DNA of 64,000 bases from Opitutia bacterium. GTDB lineage: Bacteria; Verrucomicrobiota; Verrucomicrobiia; Opitutales; Opitutaceae. The stretch is from assembly GCA_947453695.1 (NCBI GenBank), contig CANGHW010000007.1, positions 30,152-94,151 on the forward strand, written 5' to 3'. This document shows positions 1 through 9,905 of the stretch, one piece after another (positions within the stretch are counted from its first letter, which is position 1; each line of letters starts with the position of its first letter). Under the pieces are notes generated by a model. The model made no database searches, was not told the origin of the DNA, and saw nothing but the letters and a program-made list of their open reading frames with translations. The position numbers and the translations under genes were made by a program.

Positions 1-209
1 TGCACGACGGTCGCTTCGCGACGCTCGAGGACGTGGTGGCGCACTACGACCACGGCGTGAAACGCGCGGCGGTGCTGGACCCGAATCTGGCGAAACATCC
101 GGACGCAGGACTCGGGCTTACGCGTGCGGAGCAGGCGGCGTTGGTGGCGTTTTTGCGCACGCTGACGGACCTTGCCCCGGTCACGAAGCGCGGGTCGGGT
201 GTAGAGTAA
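1..209 (+). CDS. Di-heme cytochrome c peroxidase / MauG-like protein, C-terminal fragment
   Basis: Only the last 68 codons are inside the window (frame from base 3, TAA at 207-209). The visible protein begins HDGRFATLEDVVAHYDHGV and contains LTRAEQAALVAFLRTLTD. This is the usual C-terminal end of di-heme cytochrome c peroxidases and MauG-like periplasmic proteins, which reduce peroxide or oxidise other substrates with two c-type hemes. The heme-binding CxxCH motifs would lie upstream and cannot be seen here. The stop is 8 bp before the YHYH-domain gene, so the two are probably co-transcribed. The family call rests on the tail only. Confidence 0.75.
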   Translation, partial: HDGRFATLEDVVAHYDHGVKRAAVLDPNLAKHPDAGLGLTRAEQAALVAFLRTLTDLAPVTKRGSGVE

Positions 210-217
210 TTTTAACC

Positions 218-1114
218 ATGAAAAAACTGCTGTGGATTTGGGGCGTCGTAGTGGGACACGCGGTTTCCGCGCACCCGGGGCATGAGGGACTTGTGATGGT
301 GGGCGCGCCGGCGGTGCCTGCGGAGGTGAGCATCACGGTCGAAGGCGCGGTCCGCGTAATCCGGGCAAATGGGATACCCAATCACCCGACGGGACCGTTT
401 CCCGGACGGGGAAATCCGAATGCGATTGCTGCGCAGAAGTATGAGTTTCGGGTGCCGGCGGAGCCGCGGGCCGGCGTAAAGCCGACGCCGAACGGGATGA
501 ATAATTTTGGCGTGGCCGTGAACGGAGTGGTGTTCGATCCGGCGGCGGCCGAATGGTGGCGCGATGACCGCTCGAGCGGCTGGCAATACGAGGCGCTCGG
601 TGGCGGGCGGAATCTTGGCGTCGATGGCGAGCACGCGCACGTGCAGCCGAACGGGGCGTATCACTACCACGGCATCCCCGAGGCGCTGGTGGCGAAGCTG
701 ACGGCGGGCCAGCTGCGCATGGTGCTGGTGGGTTGGGCGGCAGACGGGTTTCCGATTTATGGGCCACTGATTCCGAGCGTGCCCGATGAGTTGGGCTCGC
801 CGGTGAAGAACGCGGTGTCGAGCTATCGCCTGAAGACGACGGAGCGTGCGGGCGGGCCGGGCGGGAAGCCCGACGGAAAATTCATCCAAGACTGGGAGTA
901 TGTCGCCGGTGCGGGCGATCTCGACGAATGCAACGGACGCACAGGCGTGACGCCGGAGTTTCCGAGCGGGACTTACTACTACGTGTTGACGGAGCAGTAT
1001 CCGTTCATCCCGCGGATGTGGCGTGGGACGCCGGACGCTAGTTTCCTACGCAAAGGTCCGCCGGGTGGCGGGCCGGATGGCGGGAAAAAGAAGAAGCAGA
1101 AACAGGCGCCGTAG
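218..1114 (+). CDS. Exported YHYH-domain protein
   Basis: A 298-aa protein with an N-terminal signal peptide (MKKLLWIWGVVVGHAVSAHP). It carries the signature that names the YHYH family, with Y148-H149-Y150-H151 in the stretch NGAYHYHGIPEAL. A histidine-containing segment (GEHAHVQP) lies just before it, and the histidines are likely metal ligands, though no reaction is established for the family. The C-terminus is a low-complexity basic tail (GGKKKKQKQAP). The start is the ATG 8 bp after the upstream cytochrome-peroxidase-like stop, which suggests a shared transcript and a periplasmic redox or metal-related role. No Shine-Dalgarno motif is visible. Confidence 0.8.
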   Translation: MKKLLWIWGVVVGHAVSAHPGHEGLVMVGAPAVPAEVSITVEGAVRVIRANGIPNHPTGPFPGRGNPNAIAAQKYEFRVPAEPRAGVKPTPNGMNNFGVAVNGVVFDPAAAEWWRDDRSSGWQYEALGGGRNLGVDGEHAHVQPNGAYHYHGIPEALVAKLTAGQLRMVLVGWAADGFPIYGPLIPSVPDELGSPVKNAVSSYRLKTTERAGGPGGKPDGKFIQDWEYVAGAGDLDECNGRTGVTPEFPSGTYYYVLTEQYPFIPRMWRGTPDASFLRKGPPGGGPDGGKKKKQKQAP

Positions 1115-1156
1115 GCGCGCGGTGGGTCGAGGCGGCGTCTGCGGCCGGCAGGGGGC

Positions 1157-2179
1157 TCATTCTTCGCCGTCCCAGTAGTCGACGTCGGTGGCGCGAAAGA
1201 ATTTTTTTGTGCCACTGTGGCCCCACTTGTCGGAGTCGGGATAGTGCCAGATGTCGGTGGGAGGATTGTCGGCGATGAGCGAGTAGTGGAGTTCGTCCGG
1301 GCCAGTGTTCGTGAGTTGGTGGGCTTCACCGGGCGGATGGAGGACGAGCTCGCCGGGGCCGAAGACTTGCGTGCCGCCGGGAGTGCGCACGGTGGCGGTG
1401 CCGGAGTGAAAGAGGAAGAGTTCCCACTGCGAGGAGTGGCTGTGGTAGGGGCAGCCGCACTGGCCGGGGTCGAGGCGGCCGACTTCGAGATCGAACGGGT
1501 GGCCCCCGAGGCCCGTGGGAGTGTTGCGCTTCGCGCCGAGGGCTTCGGAGATGCCTTTGTAGGCGGAGCGGAATTTTTTGTTGGGCGACTCCCAGACCTC
1601 CCACGGCACCGAGTCGATCGCAACGAGGCGCTGGGTAAAAGGGGCGATCGGCAGGGCGGGCGGGGGTGGAGCGAACGGTGAAGGTGGGGCTCCGGCGGGT
1701 GCGGGATCTTCGCCGTCGAAATAGTCGGTTTCGGTGATGCGGAAGAGCTTCCCGGGCGGACGCAGGAACCACTTGTCGGAGTCGGGATAGTAGCAGGCGT
1801 CGAGCGGCGGGTGGTCCGCGATGATCAGGACTTCGAGTTCGTCAGGGCCGGTGCTGAAAAGCTGGTGGGGTGATCCAGGCGGATGAAAAAACGCGTCCCC
1901 GGGTTTGACGTCGGTGAAGCCGTCGGGCGTGCGCACGCGGCCGTGGCCGCGGCGGACGACGAAGAATTCCCATTGCGCGAGATGGAGGTGGTAGGGGCAG
2001 ACGGCGGCGCCGGCGGGGATGCGGCGAAGTTGCAGGTCGAAGGGATGGCCACCGCCGGAGGGGCCGACGTTGCGCAGGCCGCCGAGCGCGAGGCTGAGAT
2101 TGCAGGAAAACGAGTGGAATTTTTTCGTGGGCGAGTGGATCTCGTCCCAAGGAAGCGCGGCGACGTGGGCGTGGTGCAT
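1157..2179 (-). CDS. Two-domain cupin protein (tandem bicupin)
   Basis: A 340-aa protein built from two homologous cupin domains, roughly residues 15-150 and 185-335. Each has the metal-site pattern HxHxxxxEF followed by a conserved glycine: CPYHLHLAQWEFF in domain 1 and CPYHSHSSQWELF in domain 2. Both domains also share HPPG.(A/P)HQL, a TGPDEL stretch and YPDSDKW, so the gene arose by internal duplication. No enzyme signature beyond the cupin fold is recognised, and the substrate is unknown. No signal peptide is visible. The chosen start is the ATG at 2179. An upstream in-frame TTG at 2227 would put a perfect terminator hairpin (2187-2212) inside the coding region. Because the T-tract abuts this ATG, the mRNA may be leaderless or depend on readthrough. 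Confidence 0.85.
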   Translation of the reverse strand: MHHAHVAALPWDEIHSPTKKFHSFSCNLSLALGGLRNVGPSGGGHPFDLQLRRIPAGAAVCPYHLHLAQWEFFVVRRGHGRVRTPDGFTDVKPGDAFFHPPGSPHQLFSTGPDELEVLIIADHPPLDACYYPDSDKWFLRPPGKLFRITETDYFDGEDPAPAGAPPSPFAPPPPALPIAPFTQRLVAIDSVPWEVWESPNKKFRSAYKGISEALGAKRNTPTGLGGHPFDLEVGRLDPGQCGCPYHSHSSQWELFLFHSGTATVRTPGGTQVFGPGELVLHPPGEAHQLTNTGPDELHYSLIADNPPTDIWHYPDSDKWGHSGTKKFFRATDVDYWDGEE

Positions 2180-2212
2180 AAAAAAATCGGGCGCGACTTT
2201 GATCGCGCCCGA
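2180..2212 (-). terminator. Intrinsic terminator of the Gfo/Idh/MocA gene
   Basis: A perfect 10-bp stem (TCGGGCGCGA with TCGCGCCCGA) and a 6-base loop, followed on the minus strand by seven T residues. It lies 37 bp beyond the stop of the leftward Gfo/Idh/MocA gene. The T-tract ends directly at the ATG of the bicupin gene. Confidence 0.85.
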
Positions 2213-2248
2213 AGGGGAGTGACTCAAGCCCGGTGACGCGGGCGACCG

Positions 2249-3655
2249 TTACAGTCCTGCAATTTCCCAGCCCTTACGGTAGGTGCGGCGGACGTATTGG
2301 TTGGCGGACTTTTCGTTGTCGAAGGCGAGTTTCGCCGCGTTCCACTGGAGGGTGGTCTGCGGGAAGCGGACGGCGACACTGCCGAGGAGGACGGACTCGG
2401 TGAGCGGACCGGAGTAGCCGAAATGAGCGGACGGTTTACCGGGCCCGCCGACGATGGCCTCGGCCCAGTCGGACCAGTGGTTGGTGCCGGCGACGTCCGG
2501 AATCTTGTAATCCTTGAATTTGATTTCCGGGAAGAGTTTCGGCGTTGCGATGTGCGGGACGGAGAGCACGCCCTCGGTGCCGATGATGATGGAGCCTTGA
2601 TCAGGCTCGGCACTGGCGGCGCGTTTCCGCTTCACGGTTTTACCCGCGTCGTCGACCTGCGTGACCTCGGAGGGTTTGGCAGCGGCGATGAGCTGGCGGA
2701 TTTCGGCGGGCGGGCGGGCGTCGCCATCATACCACGTGACCGGGACGGTATTGCCGGCGGTGAACTTGGTGCCGGGGAAAACGTAGTGGATGACGGCGTT
2801 GACGGCCCAGTTCCATTGGTCGGGCGCGGGGCCTTCGGAGCGGACAGAGAGGGGAGCGGTGAGGGCGAGGGCGTCGAAGACAGGGTCAAAGATGTGGCAA
2901 CCCATGTCGCCGAACGTGCCGGTGCCGAAGTCGAGGCGCTTGCGCCAGTTGCCGGGGTGATAGTAGCCGGTGACGTAGGGGCGCTCCGCGGCGTTGCCGA
3001 GCCAGAGGTTCCAGTCGAGGGAGGACGGCACGGGATCGGACTTGGTGGGCGGGGAGCCGGCATCGCCCCACTTCTTGCTGCTCCACGTGTGGACTTCCTT
3101 CACCTTGCCAATGGCGCCGCTCTGCACGATGGCGACGGCTTGGCGGTAAACCTTCATGGAGTGAATCTGGATGCCCATCTGGGTGATGAGCTTCTTTTCG
3201 CGGGCGAGCTCGGTGAGCTTGCGAGTCTCGTAGATATCGTGGGCGAGAGGCTTCTGGCCGTAGACGTGTTTGCCGAGCTGCATCGCGGAGTAGCCGATCG
3301 GCGCGTGCATGTGATCGGGCACGGACACGTTCACGGAGTCGATATTGTTGGCCTCCTTATCGAGGAGCTGGCGCCAGTCCTGGTAGATGCGAATGTCGGG
3401 GAAGCGGGCCTTGACCTCGGCGACTTTGCTGAGGTCGACATCGGCGACGGCGACGAGCTTCACGAACTCATTGCCGGTGATGGCCTGAATGTCGGACCAC
3501 GCCATGCCGGAGGCGCCGAAGCTGGCGTGACGAAGGACTTTGCTCGGCGCGGCGGCGTGGGCGTTGCGCGCGAAGTAGGGGAACGCGAGACCGGCGGCGG
3601 CGCCGGCGCCGAGGGTCTTGAGGAAAGTGCGGCGGGGGAGTTGGGGGGAGGCCAT
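2249..3655 (-). CDS. Tat-exported Gfo/Idh/MocA family oxidoreductase
   Basis: A 468-aa NAD(P)-dependent oxidoreductase-family protein. The N-terminus has a twin-arginine signal (PRRTFLKTLGAGAAAGLAFP), so it is probably exported folded with its cofactor bound. An N-terminal Rossmann domain begins near residue 40 (SFGASGMAWSDIQ). The family's usual EKP motif appears as YGQKPLAHDIYE, where K is the expected catalytic lysine and E is replaced by Q. The C-terminal half is the usual alpha/beta substrate domain. Relatives act on sugars, including oxidation at C3, or on inositol, but the substrate cannot be read from the sequence. The gene is flanked by terminators on both sides and is probably monocistronic. 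Confidence 0.88.
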   Translation of the reverse strand: MASPQLPRRTFLKTLGAGAAAGLAFPYFARNAHAAAPSKVLRHASFGASGMAWSDIQAITGNEFVKLVAVADVDLSKVAEVKARFPDIRIYQDWRQLLDKEANNIDSVNVSVPDHMHAPIGYSAMQLGKHVYGQKPLAHDIYETRKLTELAREKKLITQMGIQIHSMKVYRQAVAIVQSGAIGKVKEVHTWSSKKWGDAGSPPTKSDPVPSSLDWNLWLGNAAERPYVTGYYHPGNWRKRLDFGTGTFGDMGCHIFDPVFDALALTAPLSVRSEGPAPDQWNWAVNAVIHYVFPGTKFTAGNTVPVTWYDGDARPPAEIRQLIAAAKPSEVTQVDDAGKTVKRKRAASAEPDQGSIIIGTEGVLSVPHIATPKLFPEIKFKDYKIPDVAGTNHWSDWAEAIVGGPGKPSAHFGYSGPLTESVLLGSVAVRFPQTTLQWNAAKLAFDNEKSANQYVRRTYRKGWEIAGL

Positions 3656-3709
3656 GAGATGGGAGAGGAGAGGACGAGAAGAGGAGCGGTGGAACTGGGG
3701 AAGGGGAAA

Positions 3710-3750
3710 GGAGAAAAGAGAAGCGCCGGTAACTTTGTGGTTACCGGCGC
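3710..3750 (-). terminator. Intrinsic terminator of the fumarylacetoacetate-hydrolase-family gene
   Basis: An 11-bp perfect stem (GCGCCGGTAAC at 3723-3733 with its complement at 3740-3750) and a 6-base loop. On the minus strand it is followed by a pyrimidine/T-rich tail (TTCTCTTTTC). It lies 32 bp past the stop of the leftward FAH-family gene and before the Gfo/Idh gene. Confidence 0.8.
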
Positions 3751-3781
3751 GCGATTGGCAATCTTCGGAGTGACGGACGAA

Positions 3782-4585
3782 TCAAACGGGTTCGTTGATG
3801 ACGGGGTTGGTGAGCGTGCCGATCTTCTCGATTTCGATGCTCACGGTGTCGCCGGCCTTCAGCCAGACCGGGGGCGTGCGGGCGAAGCCGACGCCGTGGG
3901 GCGTGCCGGTGAGGATGACGGTTCCGGGCAGGAGTGTCGTGCTGCCGCTGAGAAATTCGATGATCGTAGGCACATCGAAGATCATATCGTCGGTGTTCCA
4001 GTCCTGCATCACGGCGCCGTTGAGGATCGTGCGGATCTGGAGGGCGTTGGGATTCGGAATCTCGTCGCGGGTCACGAGCACGGGGCCGAGCGGGGCGAAG
4101 GTGTCGAACGTCTTGCCGCGGCACCACTGGCCACCGCCGCCGTTGCGCTGCCAATCACGGGCGGAGACGTCGTTGGCGCAAGTGTAGCCGAGGACGTAGT
4201 CGAGGGCTTGGGCGCGCGAGACGTTTTTGCAGCGTTTGCCGATCACGACAGCGAGCTCGCACTCGTAGTCGACGGAGGTGCTCGGGAGTTTGACGGGAAT
4301 TTCGATGGGGTCGCCGGGGTTCTGGGCACTCGCGGGATTCTTGATGAAGAGCACGGGGTGCGGCGGCGTGGGGCTGTTGCTCTCGGCGGCGTGGCGTTTA
4401 TAGTTGAGGCCGATGCAGGGCAGGAAGACGGGCACCACGGGGGCGAGGAGCTTGCCGGGGGTGACGGTGCGGTCGGTGACGCGGAAGTCGCCGTAGATGT
4501 CGCCGGTGATTTCCCGGGCGGAGCCATCGGGTTGGAGAGAAGCGTAAGCGGGGCCGGCGGGGGTGAGGTGACGGATAATTTTCAT
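3782..4585 (-). CDS. Fumarylacetoacetate hydrolase family protein
   Basis: A 267-aa cytoplasmic protein of the FAH fold, which hydrolyses, decarboxylates or hydrates 2-oxo/diketo acids using a divalent metal. The expected metal ligands are visible as E108 and E110 in VDYECELAVVIG and D139 in TCANDVSARDWQ. The typical KTFDTFAPLGP and LTGTPHGVG segments follow. Length and domain order match the short bacterial members (COG0179 type). Typical roles are in aromatic or sugar-acid catabolism, for example 2-keto-3-deoxy-sugar-acid steps, and the exact substrate is not determinable. The gene is divergent from the BNR-propeller gene, with 144 bp between them. Confidence 0.9.
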   Translation of the reverse strand: MKIIRHLTPAGPAYASLQPDGSAREITGDIYGDFRVTDRTVTPGKLLAPVVPVFLPCIGLNYKRHAAESNSPTPPHPVLFIKNPASAQNPGDPIEIPVKLPSTSVDYECELAVVIGKRCKNVSRAQALDYVLGYTCANDVSARDWQRNGGGGQWCRGKTFDTFAPLGPVLVTRDEIPNPNALQIRTILNGAVMQDWNTDDMIFDVPTIIEFLSGSTTLLPGTVILTGTPHGVGFARTPPVWLKAGDTVSIEIEKIGTLTNPVINEPV

Positions 4586-4729
4586 GAACGGGAAAAGCGT
4601 GAGAATGGCGGTGCGCGGAGTCCAGCGCCCCTTGGAATCGGTGGTAACTTCGTCTCACCAATTGGCGATAATGTTGCGACGGGAAAAATTCGGCTGGCCG
4701 AGCTAAATGACCCGCGCCATTGCTCGGCC

Positions 4730-5836
4730 ATGGCCGCGGAAAAATCCACCTCCCGGAAAATTGTGCTCCTGATCGGCACGGTGAAGGGCGTGTTTCTTTA
4801 TGAGACGGACGAGCGTCGCACGAAGTGGAAACTGACCGGACCGCATCTCGGGGGTTGGGAGATTTTCAGCCTGTGCGGCGATGCACGGAACGGCCGCATC
4901 CTCGCGGGCACGGGACATTTCGAGCACGGGCCGACGATCCGCATTTCGCAGGATGGCGGGAAAACGTGGCGAGGCGTGAAGCGCGATCCTAAATTTTCAA
5001 CGACGGCAAAGCGGCCGAAGGCGGAGTTGAAGCACATCTGGCAGATCGTGCCGGGTCACGCATCGCAGCCGGGGACGTGGTATGCAGGGGTGGACGATGC
5101 GGCGCTGTTTGTGAGTCACGACGACGGCGACTCGTGGAGCGAGTTGAAGGGCCTAACGGGCCATCCGACGCGGCCGCGGTGGATGCCGGGAGCGGGCGGG
5201 CTGTGTTTGCACTCGATTGTGGTCGATCCGACGAACGCGCTGCGGCTGTGGGTGGGGATTTCGGCGGTGGGGGTGATGCGCAGCGACGATGGCGGCAAGA
5301 GTTGGCAGCCGCGCAACGCAGGACTGCCCAGCTTCACACCGGAGTTTGGCCCGGAGGCGGAGATCGGTCGGTGTGTGCACAAGCTCGTGCTCGATCCGGC
5401 CCGGCCGGGTTCGCTGGTGCTGCAATATCACGGCGGCGTGTTTGTCTCGGACGACGCGGGCGACTCATGGAAGCGGATCTCGGCGGGGTTGCCGCACGAT
5501 TTTGGTTTTCCGCTGGCAGTGACGGCGCGGGGAGAATTTTTCGTGGTGCCGCTGGTCGCGGATATCAATCGCGTAGTGCCGGATGGCGCGCTCAAGGTGT
5601 GGCGCACGCGCGACCGTGGGCGGACCTGGCGGGCGATGACGAAGGGTCTGCCGCAGCAGGATCACTTCGTCGGCGTGCTGCGCGACGCGATGATCGCGGA
5701 TACGCTGGAGCCGGCCGGTCTCTACATGGGGACGACGGGCGGCGAGTTGTTTTACTCGAAGAACGCGGGCGAGCGCTGGGAGAAGCTGCCCGCGAGTTTC
5801 CCGCGGATCACGACGGTGAAGGTGTGGGCGCGGTGA
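4730..5836 (+). CDS. BNR / Asp-box beta-propeller protein (exo-sialidase or sortilin-like fold)
   Basis: A 368-aa protein made almost wholly of propeller blades, each marked by an Asp-box (S-x-D-x-G-x-T/S-W). Six copies are readable: SQDGGKTW, SHDDGDSW, SDDGGKSW, SDDAGDSW, TRDRGRTW and SKNAGERW. The family ranges from true sialidases to non-catalytic WD40/YVTN-like proteins. The arginine triad of sialidases could not be identified, so an enzyme function is not claimed. No signal peptide is visible (MAAEKSTSRKIVLLIGTVKG), which suggests a cytoplasmic protein. The ATG at 4730 is chosen because the open frame upstream runs antisense through two real genes. Confidence 0.82.
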   Translation: MAAEKSTSRKIVLLIGTVKGVFLYETDERRTKWKLTGPHLGGWEIFSLCGDARNGRILAGTGHFEHGPTIRISQDGGKTWRGVKRDPKFSTTAKRPKAELKHIWQIVPGHASQPGTWYAGVDDAALFVSHDDGDSWSELKGLTGHPTRPRWMPGAGGLCLHSIVVDPTNALRLWVGISAVGVMRSDDGGKSWQPRNAGLPSFTPEFGPEAEIGRCVHKLVLDPARPGSLVLQYHGGVFVSDDAGDSWKRISAGLPHDFGFPLAVTARGEFFVVPLVADINRVVPDGALKVWRTRDRGRTWRAMTKGLPQQDHFVGVLRDAMIADTLEPAGLYMGTTGGELFYSKNAGERWEKLPASFPRITTVKVWAR

Positions 5837-5866
5837 AGGGAGCGAGTGGGGCGGAGAACGACCTGA

Positions 5867-8755
<2,889 letters not shown>

Positions 8756-8867
8756 CGAGAAAGCGTGCACCGTAGGGCAGGGCGGTAGTCGCGCAACCGC
8801 GTTTTGGTGAAACGGACGGCATAAAAGGGTTTGTTTCGCGCCGGGAAGCGGGTCTGTTTCGCGGCGC

Positions 8868-9521
8868 ATGACGACGAAGCAGGAGCGGGCGACGTGGATC
8901 GATGAACGGCTGGCTAAACTTTATCCGGAAACGCCGGTGCCGCTCGATCATACGGATGCGTTTACCCTGCTCGTGGCGGTGCTGCTATCGGCGCAGTGCA
9001 CCGACAAGCGCGTGAATCTCGTGACACCGCATCTCTGGAGGTTGGCGGACACGCCGGAGAAAATGGCGCGCCGCGAAGTGGCGGAGATTGATGCGATTGT
9101 GCGGCCTTGCGGCCTCGCGCCGCGGAAAGCGCAGGCGATCCGCGGGCTATCGCAGATCCTCGTGGAAAAATACGGCGGGACGGTGCCGCGGACGTTTGAG
9201 GAGCTGGAGGAATTGCCGGGCGTGGGGCACAAGACGGCGAGTGTGGTGATGGCGCAGGCGTTCGGTGTGCCAGCGTTTCCGGTCGATACGCACATTCATC
9301 GACTGGCGCAGCGGTGGAAGCTTACGAACGGGAAAAACGTCGATCAGACGGAGGCCGATTTAAAGAAACTGTTTCCGCGCGAGCACTGGAACGCATTGCA
9401 CCTGCGGATTATTTTTTACGGTCGTGAGCACTGCACGGCGCACAGTTGCGATGGCACGGTGTGCGAGATCTGCCGCACGGTGGTGCCGGGGCGCATGCGC
9501 GCGGTGAAGACGAAGAAGTAG
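8868..9521 (+). CDS. nth: Endonuclease III (DNA glycosylase / AP lyase)
   Basis: A 217-aa base-excision repair enzyme that removes oxidised pyrimidines and cleaves at the AP site. The helix-hairpin-helix is LPGVGHKTA with catalytic K122, and the catalytic aspartate is D140 in FPVDTHIHR. These correspond to K120 and D138 of E. coli Nth. The C-terminal cysteine cluster is odd. E. coli has C-x6-C-x2-C-x5-C, but here the four cysteines are spaced C-x4-C-x4-C-x2-C ([14 protein letters not shown]). The iron-sulfur loop is therefore either rearranged or not formed in the standard way. The gene is divergent from gcvP. Confidence 0.95.
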   Translation: MTTKQERATWIDERLAKLYPETPVPLDHTDAFTLLVAVLLSAQCTDKRVNLVTPHLWRLADTPEKMARREVAEIDAIVRPCGLAPRKAQAIRGLSQILVEKYGGTVPRTFEELEELPGVGHKTASVVMAQAFGVPAFPVDTHIHRLAQRWKLTNGKNVDQTEADLKKLFPREHWNALHLRIIFYGREHCTAHSCDGTVCEICRTVVPGRMRAVKTKK

Positions 9522-9628
9522 GCTCCGGCGTGCAGGGTGGAAAGTGTGCGCGGAGCGGCAGCAAGCGGTGCGGAGTGAAGGCCAAGGCGCGCGCAGCGGC
9601 GGTGGGCGGACGGGTGTAGGTTCAAGGC

Positions 9629-9838
9629 ATGAACTCGAACTTCCATCCTCTCGGTAATCTCTCGCGGTTCGAACGCGGGTTTCTCGTTGTGGCGTGGTTG
9701 GTGATCGTCGTGAAGTGCGCGGCGGCGTGGTGGGCCATCCCGCACTATCATGTGCCGATTAATCCGATGTGGGTGATCGGGCCGACGCTGTTTTTCGCCG
9801 GCTGGGTCACGGCCCTCTGGGTGACCCATCACGAATAG
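9629..9838 (+). CDS. Small membrane protein, two predicted TM segments
   Basis: A 69-aa ORF with two hydrophobic helices, about residues 17-35 (GFLVVAWLVIVVKCAAAWW) and 46-64 (PMWVIGPTLFFAGWVTALWV). A short HYHVPIN loop lies between them, and the protein ends in HHE. The ATG follows a 107-bp gap after nth. I do not recognise a family. The clean two-helix topology and absence of a competing gene support it as real, but no function can be proposed. Confidence 0.55.
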   Translation: MNSNFHPLGNLSRFERGFLVVAWLVIVVKCAAAWWAIPHYHVPINPMWVIGPTLFFAGWVTALWVTHHE

Positions 9839-9905
9839 CCGGCGCGAAGGAGGAAGCGAGGGCGAAGGCCGAAGAACGAGCGAGGCAATGCGCCCCCTTG
9901 TGCGC

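Noticed and set aside
2297..4729. Long upstream extension of the BNR-propeller open frame
   Set aside because: It runs antisense through the Gfo/Idh and FAH genes, which have strong motifs and terminators. The propeller starts at 4730.
8756..8867. Possible glycine riboswitch upstream of gcvP
   Set aside because: The 112-bp gap lacks the paired aptamer-like stems I would expect; a tandem glycine aptamer would not fit comfortably.
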